Shown: in pieces, positions 54,781-64,000 of the stretch
Position numbering within the stretch: position 1 is the first letter of the stretch
Layout of the letters: each line of letters starts with the position of its first letter
Origin: Laburnicola sp. R22_1
Taxonomy: Eukaryota > Ascomycota > Dothideomycetes > Pleosporales > Didymosphaeriaceae
Length of the DNA stretch: 64,000 bases
NCBI GenBank assembly: GCA_014281115.1
Contig: JACONQ010000019.1
Span: 1,302,001 to 1,366,000, forward strand
Reading direction: 5' to 3'
Notes under the pieces: model-generated
What the model saw: the letters and a program-made list of their open reading frames with translations, nothing else
Databases searched by the model: none
Told to the model about the DNA's origin: nothing
Position numbers and translations under genes: made by a program

Positions 54781-56139
54781 TTAGATTTATGCGTTTAATG
54801 CCTTAATGTCTTTGTGCGATAGTAATATAGTCTAAGCAGCAATAGACAAATTAAATACGGCTTCTAGTTAGCACATAGATATAATATAGGCGCCTCTCGC
54901 ACGCTGCTCTACATACCTCTAAGTAGCATCCTTATTTTTAGGGTTAATTGTGCAAAGGCCCTTTACTTACCCTTTTTGTGTAAGAACTGTAGTGTAATGC
55001 ACAAGCCGAATTCTTCCACTATTAAACTTAATAGGTTAGTCCTTAGCAAGAATAGTCTTGTCTTTTATATAGAAGACTGCTTTCTTTAGCTCTTCTTCTT
55101 CTCTTTATGCGAAGTTCTTATTAATAATACTAAGAGTATTATCTATCTAAAGGCTAGTGATCCTAAAGGTGTGCTCTCCTTTATTAGTAATAAGTAGACA
55201 TAAGTTGTACAACGAAGTTGTTATGCTAAGTTTCTCTTTATAGTAGTTATAGTAGGTTTTAAACTAGTAAAGACTTAATTTAGCTATACTATAGAGTAGT
55301 TGTATAATACAAAAGATTGTGTCTTATGGAAAGTTCGTGCGTAGTTTCTTAGGTAGTCTAGTATAGAGCGTGCGGTTTAGTTTGTTAGTGGACTAAATAT
55401 AGGCCTAGGTAATATCTCGTAGTTTAAAATATATTCTGTATGTTACTCAAAGGCTTACTTCTAATATAAGGAGTAGGCGCTGGCCTATCCTTTAGATAGT
55501 AGATAATTAGATAAGAATTTTGTCTTTCTCCTTATTAGAGTGGCTAGCAAACACAAGGCGAGATTTCTTATATAGTTAAGTAGTCTTGCCCTTAACTTCT
55601 TATATAAGGCGGAGGTTAAAGATTCTGCCCTTATGCTTAGATAGGTCAAAGAAAAGAATCTTAAATATACTATTAGCGATTAGAGCGTTTATTTCCATGC
55701 GGTCTAACTCTTTAAAAGATGCTCTAGGTGTTGTGATTGTACCTTCCGCACAGAGCTTTAGAGATAGTTTCTAATTGCTTGTCTCCTTTTAGGAAAGGAA
55801 TATAGCATTCTTCCTTAGGCGGCCTCTTCTTCTCTTCTCTAAAGGATCTCTTTGTATAGGGGCGGCATTATTTGCTTTGTGCAATAGTGGAAAAGTGTAA
55901 TCTTCTTTATAATAGTATAGCTTAACTTATATATAGCGAAACTTTACTAGACTATTTTCTAGGTTAAGGATTATATTTCTATTCTTAATGCCCTTAATCT
56001 TATATAGGCCTGTCTATCCACCTTTCTCTCTCTAGACTATAACCTTAGATCTAAGTGGGAGCTTAAGGACTTTGTGCGCTGCTAATAGACTATTGTAGGT
56101 GTTTAGTGCATAATTAATATTAGTCTTATTCCTTTCCTT

Positions 56140-56379
56140 CTATAATATCTTTATTGCCTTTTGTATGGCATTTATACGTGCGATAACATTAGGCAATAGG
56201 AGAGAATCTATGCTAATCCTAGGATATGCGCCAAAGACTAGCAGTGTGGGTATAAGGCCATCTGGGCCTATAGTGTTATTAATAGCTTTAACAGCTATCT
56301 GGAGGATATTCTCCTTATCTATACAATCTTCTAGTTTAGCCTTAAGAATATTAAAGGCTTTGTGGAGGGGTGCGTGCAA
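56140..56379 (-). pseudogene. copia integrase fragment (inner element)
   Basis: A 79-codon open piece on the minus strand: HAPLHKAFNILKAKLEDCID, then LQIAVKAINNTIGPDGLIPT and LLVFGAYPRISI. This is the catalytic-core end of retrotransposon integrases (N-x-T-x-G-P-x-G-x-x-P-T-x-L-V-F-G). It lies between the zinc-knuckle and RNase H relics, fixing copia order. The outer equivalent is about 51680-51910. Confidence 0.8.
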
Positions 56380-57539
56380 ACACTTAACCTTCTCTATTAT
56401 CTAATGTGCTTCTATAGGCATCTGCCTACAGATTGCGCTAATAATCTTCGCGTAGTTCCTAAACTTATCTAATGCGAAGTTTGTACCTGGGTTATGTACG
56501 ATATAGTTAGATAGACCTTAGTAGATATTAATCTAGTATCTATAGAGGGCTTTCTATGCATCTCGTGCAGACATTAATTTTAAGAAGATTATAGCTTAAA
56601 ATAATATGTCTGTATCTATAATATATAGTGCATCTCTAGTTCTAATGCGTACAATATTAATAATAATCTCATAGTTAAAGTGGGTGTTATTCTTAATAGT
56701 AAACTTAAAGCGACGTGGGACTTATTTGTGCGATTAATAGTAGTGGCAAAACTTTTAAATTTTGTTTAGTATAGTGGCATCTACTTTATGGCTAGCGTTA
56801 GTAAGTATCTTCTAAAGTCTTTTTATATAGGGATGTCTAAATTGTTAATAAAGGCGATGGAGTTCTTGTTTAGTAAAGAGAGATATAGTTTCTTCCTTAC
56901 TAATATTAAAGAAAGGGTGTCCCTATTTGCGTATAATAGGTATAGTTATGCTATTCTTTTATATAATAACATCTAGAATATTATTAAAGTAGGCACCTAG
57001 CTTGTTAGCATCTGCTAGTAATAGTAGGAATAGTATTAGAGTGTCTAGGATGTGGTAGGTAACTGTTTCTATTAGATTCGTAATTTATATAGTTTCTAGA
57101 GATTCTTATGAGTTCTAATCTCTAAAGCTAATATTAGTGTTACTAGATGTCTAATTAATCTTTATAGAGGGGTTCTCTTATATGTATGACTTTAGCTATG
57201 CTTTGCCAATAGTGGAAATTCTTGCTACACCTATATTCTATAATTTACCTTAGTATATTGTATAGTATTAATCTTTAAGAATAAACTATTCTGCACACTC
57301 CTCTGGCTTTGTCTTATAGATGTGTTCGCTAGTTGTATGGTAAAGATAGGCAGTAGTAGTTAGATAGAACACTTAATTATTCTTATTCTTATTATCTTTA
57401 CTCTGCTTCTCTTCTTTGTGCAAAGTAGGTTTCTTATTATTATACCCTTCTATGTCCTAAATGTAGAACTAAACGGTTTTGTACAAAGACGTTTTATTAT
57501 TATACTCTTTATAGAAAGTAATATACTACCTTATCGCGC

Positions 57540-57610
57540 GGGTACGCTTATTGTGTGAATGGTTAGAAGACTAACAACCTTCCTTATAGCATATAAAACA
57601 ATTCTTTAGT
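57540..57610 (-). pseudogene. gag-type zinc knuckle relic (inner element)
   Basis: The minus strand reads KNCFICYKEGC, a stop, then SSNHSHNKR. This matches the C-x2-C-x-K-x-G-C-W-S-x-x-H knuckle of fungal copia Gag-Pol, with the Trp codon now TAG. It lies on the right side of the element, as expected for 5' gag on the minus strand. Confidence 0.65.
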
Positions 57611-59734
57611 CTTGTACAAATGTTGTTTAATTAGGATCTAAATCGCGATAATAATAGTACGAATCATCCGCGAAATCCTTATCTATAAGGGACTAGTAGT
57701 CTGCCTCTTTGTATAGGAAAGTTATATTTGCAATTAGTATAGTATATATTAGCCTCTTATAAGTGCTAATTAGATTGGCAATTAATTGCAACTTAGATTA
57801 ACGCATAGAGATTAGCAAATAGAGCTTTATAGGTAGGCTTAGAGGTAAATATAGCCTACTCTAGCTCTAGGTATCTACGGCATGCTTGTACGATAGCAGT
57901 ATGAAGAGGAATTTCTCTAGTAAAGTCTGCACCTAATGCTCTCTATGCGAGAGTGAGCCTATTAATTATTGCCTCTAGGACTTTGTGTAGACTCTTATTA
58001 GGGTTCTTGTGCTAGCATTATACGAAAGTCATTATGGTCTAGTCTATCCAATACTAGTTATAGTTAATAGTAGTGTTAAAGTAACTGTTAAGTGCTTTAT
58101 ATAAGCACTTCTACAATTGTCTAGAATAGATAGTATGGAGGTAATACTATGCTGTATAGCTAGTAAGGATATCTAAAAAGATATCTAGGTATTAATTCTT
58201 AGCAATATCTAGGCGTCTGCATAGATCTATAAAGATTCTAGTCTTATCTACTAAAATATTATATAGAGCTCTAGTATAGTTATTATCCTTATTCTATGCC
58301 TTTTAAAATTAGATTATCTTGTTAGCTAGAATTCTCTAAGGAGGTAGGTTGTGCTTAGATAGAAGCTTATACGGGTTAAATTATAGCATAGGCTTAGTCT
58401 ATGTAGATTAGTATAGTGCCTATAATTTGCGTTTAACTAGTAGTGGTTCTATTTTATACGGCGTTTAATAATTACAAGTAGGTAGGCAAAATAGTAGTTA
58501 GGTACTATGTGTAAAGAGTGGTAGTTTATTTAGTTGTTTATACAAATAGAATTATCTTTAGTACTTATATAAAGGTTTTCTTAAGATGTCTATAGGGACC
58601 TATAGCTATATAGATGCCTATAGTAGTAGTGGCTTACTTTGTTTGGGTTCGTGCAATAGCCTAACTAGCTTAGGTGTCTTTAAGATTGGCCTTAGTGTTT
58701 ACGTATAAGGAGTTAAGCGAGCTAGCAAAGGCAGTATTATATAAGTGGTATCTATATTGCCTTGGGCTACTTTGTATAGCTTGCTAGTATTTATAGCTCT
58801 AGTATTTATCCTTAGCTTAATGCCCTTTTCTCTTAGGACTGCTATAAGCTCTCTTTTATACGTACGGCCTAACTCTAAAAAATAGTATTCTTCTTATCCT
58901 TTAAAGTCTTCCTAGAATAACTCTAAGAAAGCTGTCCCTTTCTAGTATAACGCACAATACTTAGCAATAGTATATACCGTGTACGATTATATTTCTAACT
59001 AAGAAGGATTGTTTGCCATATTAATCTTATTATTCTAATATACAGGTCTTATTCTCTTGCGTAGTGTTTTCTCTAATATTTCTATTCTTTAACATACTAA
59101 TTGTATAGTCTAGTATACTTAGGCATATTAGTGTTATCTTATAAGGAAATGGAGACTTTGTGCGAGGCGGTAAAGGCTTCTTACAAGGTAGTAGGGGTAG
59201 CCATTGCGTGACTAGTTTGTTTAATAGGTTGGTTATATAGAGGGTTGCGCTTTATTAGGGTTTATTATTATCTAACTATATCTTTGTATAGTTACTAGTG
59301 GTGTGCTTAGTGCACTATCTTCTCTTATATCCTGTATAGTAGCGATATCTACTTACTAACTTAATAAAAGAGTTAATTTGCTATCCCTATAAATAAGGAT
59401 AGGTTTTGTACGTTTTATACAATCGCTTCCTATATTTTATATAGCAGTAATATCTACTTACTAACTCTATAAAGGTTTAATTTGCTATCCTCTTACGTAT
59501 AGAGGATAGGGTATAATAAAACAAATTGTATAGCTAATAACGTCTTATACAATTGCTTCCTATATTTTATATAGTAGCAACATCTACTTACTAACTCTAT
59601 AAAGGTTTAATCTGCTATCCTCTTACGTATAAAGGATAGAGTATGTGAAACAAATTGTATAGCTAATAATAACTTGTGCGATCTATCTTTACTCTTGCTA
59701 ATTTGTAGTTAAGGGTTAGTTAACTACTAATTAG

Positions 59735-60021
59735 TATTAAATAGGCTCTATAGCTAGCTGTATAGACATCGAATTCTAATCCTCTATACTAGCAAGCGTG
59801 GAGGGTATATAGGGCGATTGTACAAGGAAAAGGAAATAACATAACAGAATAACTTAGTATTAATTACTTGTCTCTAGAGAGGGTGTAGATAGAAAGGAGA
59901 AAATCTTACAGCGTATAGGCCGCGGCGCACAGGCATTACATAATCCCTACGTAATACTATCGTGCGGCAATATTAAAATCTTAACACCCTTAGGTGCTCT
60001 TGCCTATATGGTGTACGGACA
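59735..60021 (-). repeat. LTR of inner copia element (right; 5' LTR in element orientation)
   Basis: 287 bp, TATTAAATAGGCTCTATAG (initial TG changed to TA) to GTGTACGGACA. Followed by the TSD AGAAT. Confidence 0.9.
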
Positions 60022-62646
60022 AGAATATTATTAAAGTAGACACCTAGCTTATTAGCATCTACTAGTAATAGCAGAAATAGTGTTAGAGTGTCTAGAATAT
60101 AGTAGGTAACTATTCCTATTAGATTTGTAATTTGTATAGTTTCTAGAGATTCTTATAGGTTCTAACCTTTAAAGCTAATATTAGTGTTGCTAGGTGTCTA
60201 ATTAATCTTTATATAGGGGTTCTCTTATACGTATATCTCTAGCTATACTTTACTAATAGTGGAAATTCTTACTATACCTATATCCTATAGTTTACCTTAG
60301 TATATTATATAGTATTAATTTTTAAGAATAAACTATTCTATACACTTCTCTAGCTCTATCTTATAAATATATTCGCTAGTTATGTAGTAAAGATGGATAG
60401 TAGTAGTTAGGTAGAATACTTAATTATTACTATCCTTATTATTTTCACTCTACTTCTCTTTTTTGTGCGAAGCAGATCTCTTATTATTATACCCTTCTAT
60501 ATCCTAAATGTAAAACTAAATAGTTTTATATAAAGGCGTTTTATTATTATACTCTTTATAAAAGGTAATATACTGCCTTATTACGCGGGTACACTTATTA
60601 CGCAAATAGTTAGAAAACTAATAATCTTCCTTATAGCATACAAAATACTTCTTTAGTCTTGTACAAATATTATTTAATTAGGATCTAAATTGCAATACTA
60701 ATGGTACAAATTATCTACAAAATCCTTATTTATAAGGGGCTAGTAGTCTGCCTCTTTATATAGAAAAGTTGTATTTGCGATTAGTATAGTATATATTAAC
60801 CTCTTATAGATACTAATTAGATTAGCAATTAATTATAACTTAAATTAACACACAAAAATTAGTAAATAGAGCTTTATAGGTAGGCTTAGGAGTAAATATA
60901 GCCTACTCTAGTTCTAGGTGTCTATAGCATACTTGTATAATAGTAGTATAGAAAGGAATTTTCTTAGCAAAGTTCGCACCTAATGCTCTCTGTGCAAGGG
61001 TAAGCCTATTAATTATTGCCTCTAGGACTTTGTGTAGACTCTTATTAGGGTTTTTACACTAGCATTATACGAAAGTTATTATAGTCTAGTCTATCTAATA
61101 CTAGTTATAGTTAATAGTAGTATTAAAGTAACTATTAAGTGCTTTATATAAGCACTTCTATAATTATCTAGAGTAGATAGTATAGAGGTAATACTATGCT
61201 ACACGGCTAGTAAGAATATCTAGAAAGATGTCTAGATATTAATTCTTAGTAATATCTAGGCGTCTGTATAAATCTATAAAGATCCTAGTCTTATCTACTA
61301 AAATATTGTATAAAGCTCTAGTATAGTTATTATCCTTATTCTATGCCTTTTAAAATTAGATTATCTTATTAGCTAGAATTTTTAAGGAGGTAAGTTATGC
61401 TTAGATAAAAGTTTATATAGGTTAGATTATAGCATAGGCTTAGTCTGTATAAATTAGTATAGTGCCTATAATTTATATTTAACTAGTAGTAGTTCTATTT
61501 TATATAGCGTTTAATAATTATATATAAGTAGGCAGAATAGTAGTTAGGTACTATAAATAAAGAGTAGTAAGTTATTTAGTTATTTATATAAATAAGATTA
61601 TCCTTAGTACTTGTGCAAAGATTCTCTTAAGATATCTATAGGGACCTACAGCTATATAGGTGTCTACGGTGGCAGCGGCTTACTCTGTTTAGGTTTATAT
61701 AATAGTCTAACTAGCTTAGATATCTTTAAAATTAGCCTTAGTGTTTGTATACAAGAAGTTAAGTAGGCTAGTAAAAGTAGTAATATATAAGTAATATCTA
61801 TATTACCTTAGGCTACTTTATATAGTTTGCTAGCACTTATAGCTCTAGCGTCTATCCTTAGTGTAATGCCCTTTTCTCCTAGGACTATAATAAGCTCTCT
61901 TCTAAACGCATAGTTTAACTTTAAAAAATAGTGTTCTTTCTATCCTTTAAAGTCTTCCTAGAATAATTCTAAGAAAGCTGTCCCTTTTTAATATAAGGCA
62001 TAATAATTAGCAATAGTACATGCTGTGTACGATTGCATTTCTAATAGAGAGGGATTATCTACTAGGCTAATCTTATCCTTCTAGTACTTAGGTCTTATTC
62101 CCTTACGTAGTGTTACCTCTAATATTCCTATCCCTTTAGTATACTTATTATACAGTCTAGTATATTCAGACATATTAGTGTTATCTTGCAAGGTAAAGGC
62201 AGTAAAGGTGGGGGCTTTATACAAAGCAGTAGTAGGGGTAGTTATTATATAACTAGTTTATTTAATAGATTAGTTATATAGAGGATTACGCTTTATTAGG
62301 GTTTATTATTATCTAACTGTGTGTTTGTATAGTTACTAGTAGTGTGCTTAGTATACTATCTTCTCTTAAATCTTATACAGTAGTAATATCTACTTACTAA
62401 CTTAATAAAAGAGTTAATCTACTATCCTTATAAATAAGGATAGGTTTTATATGTCTCGTACAATTGCTTCCTTTGTTTTATATAGTAGCGATAGTTACTT
62501 ACTAACTTTATAAAGGTTTAATCTGCTATCTCCTTATATACAAAGAATAGGGTATAATAAAATAAATTATATAGCTAATAACAACTTGTATAATTCGTCT
62601 TTACTCTTACTAATTTGTAGTTAAGGGTTAGTTAACCACTAATTAG

Positions 62647-62933
62647 TGTTAAATAGGCTCTATAGCTAGCTATATAGATATTAATATCTAATACTCTATA
62701 TTAGCAAGTGTGAAGGGTGTACAGAATAATTATATAAGGAAAGAAAATAATATAATAAAAATAACTTAGTATTAATTGCTTATCTCTAGAGAGGGTGCAA
62801 ATAAAAAGAAGAAGATCCTACGGCGCATAGGCCGTAGCGTACAGGTATTATATAATCCCTACGTAATACTATTATGCGGTAATATTAAAATCTTAATACC
62901 CTTAGGTGCCCTTGCCTATACAGTGTACAGATA
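62647..62933 (-). repeat. LTR of outer copia element (right)
   Basis: 287 bp, TGTTAAATAGGCTCTATAG to GTGTACAGATA (terminal CA changed to TA). Followed by the TSD TAATA. Shares TAGATATTAATATC with the left outer LTR. Confidence 0.9.
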
Positions 62934-62938
62934 TAATA

Positions 62939-64000
62939 TATATTAGATATACTATTGCTCTATTACTATATTAAAGTTGTCCTTAATAAAGCTTCTATTA
63001 CTATCTCTATCTCTTTATACCCTACTATCTACTTAAGTATTAACCTTATATTATCTAATACTAATATACTTGCTAATACTAAAAAGTATACACTAAAGAT
63101 TTGCAACACTACTATTAAGGTAACTATACTAGAGTTTTATTCTATCTATTAAATACTTATCTAGTGTAAAGGGCAGATATACTTAACTATCTATAAGGTA
63201 GTCCTAGTATACTAGTTAGGTTAGTAGTTTATCTAGTTTATAAAAAACTATAAGGTTAAATTCTTACTCTAGTAAATATAATTACTCCTTATTAGTAACT
63301 AAATTTAAAAGGAAAGGTAAAAGGTAGAAAATAAAGTATTTATTAATAAGCTTTAGTGTAATAAGAGTATTATATAAATCTGCAAAATTCTTCTAGCTAT
63401 TATTGCTATTATTACTATTAAGTTAAATTATCTAAGTAAGTATGCTACATAGTAATATAAGCGTAGATAACTAATAATAGTAGTAGTAGTAATAAGCTAG
63501 GTGTGTTATATATAGTATGAGTAAATCTTATATTAAGACTAGAAGCTTATAGGTATTAGGGGTACGAGTAAGTTTAAACTGTTATCGCGTTATTAGGTAG
63601 TATTTAAGATTAGTCTCTACTTAGAATTAGGTGCTATATATAGTATATAATAATCTTCTATCTTTATTTACTTTAACCTTAAACTAAAAAAATGTTAAAA
63701 AAGGTATTTAGCAAGTTAACTATTAAATTATATATATATATATATATATTATTAAATTATCTATCTAGGAATAGAATAATAAAGGCTTTTATCTTAAATA
63801 ATGTACTAAAAAAGCAAAGCCCCTACTTAGTAATTAAAAAGAGCGTAAAAAAATAATTATAAAAAAGTATTACTAAGTATTAATAGTAAATACTTAGAGT
63901 AGTATAGATAAAATATTAATTTTAAAGCTATTGATATTATATATAAGTATTAATAAGTATAATAAAATTAAAAACTTATTATAATAGACTAAATTGGTTA
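62939..64000. other. AT-rich block with a possible transposon relic, no gene
   Basis: AT-rich throughout. A 65-codon open piece (62955-63152) is Ile/Thr/Leu-rich and looks like mutated sequence. Near 63510-63560 the plus strand reads CVIYSMSKSYIKTRS, which could be an eroded C-x2-C-x4-H-x4-C-like knuckle; this is weak. A repeat copy follows at 63740-63870. Confidence 0.45.
63740..63870 (+). repeat. dispersed AT-rich repeat, partial copy
   Basis: Preceded by a (TA)n run. It contains AAAGGCTTTTATCTTAAATA, AAAGCAAAGCCCCTACTTAG and AATTAAAAAGAGCGTAAAAA. Matches the 5' half of the longer copies. Confidence 0.7.

Larger units (their letters stand above)
52503..60021 (-). mobile_element. inner Ty1/copia LTR retrotransposon, full length, 7,519 bp
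   Basis: LTRs 52503-52789 and 59735-60021 (287 bp each). Target duplication AGAAT (52498-52502 and 60022-60026) is sequence of the outer element, so this copy jumped into the other one. The outer reading continues across it: ATCTAGAAT before, AGAATATTATTAAAG after, matching the uninterrupted inner version at about 56970. The inner LTRs share GACATCGAATTCTAATCC and keep more C and G, so this copy is younger. It is still inactivated by stops throughout. Confidence 0.92.
48032..62933 (-). mobile_element. outer Ty1/copia LTR retrotransposon, interrupted by a second copy
   Basis: LTRs 48032-48318 and 62647-62933 (287 bp each) lie within the 5-bp duplication TAATA (48027-48031 and 62934-62938). 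The interior is in two parts, 48319-52502 and 60022-62646, totalling with LTRs about 7.4 kb. The coding direction is minus: gag-like zinc knuckle at the right, integrase in the middle, RNase H at the left, which is copia order. All frames are dense in stops. These two LTRs share mutated words (GATATTAATATCTAATAC) that differ from the inner pair, showing they belong together. RIP damage is heavier than in the inner element. Confidence 0.9.

Noticed and set aside
48032..60021. Tandem duplication of a retrotransposon sharing LTRs
   Set aside because: The 5-bp repeat AGAAT on both sides of the inner copy, the continuation of outer sequence after 60022 and the LTR mutation pairing all indicate nesting instead.
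62955..63152. 65-codon frame in the terminal AT-rich block as a gene
   Set aside because: Ile/Thr/Leu/Asn composition simply reflects AT-rich sequence; no start context or domain, and repeats surround it.

Overview
The window reads as nuclear DNA of a filamentous ascomycete (Pezizomycotina). The protein set suggests a Dothideomycete, probably Pleosporales; that placement is inference. The evidence is short GT-AG introns of about 48-84 nt with CTAAC/CTGAC branch points, an AA9 polysaccharide monooxygenase, a highly reducing PKS remnant, F-box paralogues, and sharply bounded AT-rich blocks. In those blocks transposon reading frames carry TAG/TAA stops of the kind left by repeat-induced point mutation (RIP).

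Layout. (1) 1-23.3 kb is mainly a normal-composition gene region. It holds the 3' part of an MBOAT lysophospholipid acyltransferase, a secreted AA9 LPMO, a frameshifted hemerythrin-like gene, two small MG-starting proteins, PEX3, a GT8 glycosyltransferase, a four-exon 852-aa coiled-coil protein, two paralogous F-box proteins and a beta-carbonic anhydrase between them. A decayed hAT transposon (6426-9525) with an exact 8-bp target duplication sits between the two small genes. (2) 23.8-32.1 kb holds two related F-box-like genes, both broken. The first is split by a 4,979-bp hAT element which itself carries a 2,111-bp pogo/Fot1-like element. The second has a one-base frameshift. (3) 32.1-37.5 kb is AT-rich. 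It has a near-perfect 694-bp palindromic element abutting a second, RIP-damaged pogo element, and that element contains a GC-rich solo LTR with little sign of RIP. (4) 37.5-46.4 kb returns to normal composition. It has a putative zinc-cluster regulator followed by remnants of a secondary-metabolite cluster: MFS transporter, HR-PKS (methyltransferase and ACP), LaeA/UMTA-type methyltransferase and SDR. All four remnants are truncated or broken. (5) 46.4-64 kb is AT-rich with no intact gene. It is dominated by a Ty1/copia element (48032-62933) into which a younger copy of the same family (52503-60021) has inserted, with four 287-bp LTRs and two different 5-bp target duplications.

The intact genes are mostly housekeeping or secreted functions with no obvious shared pathway. 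The window is most informative as a record of successive events: transposon insertion, RIP, re-insertion, and erosion of accessory genes beside the AT-rich blocks. All exon structures were deduced by eye from splice motifs and reading-frame continuity.
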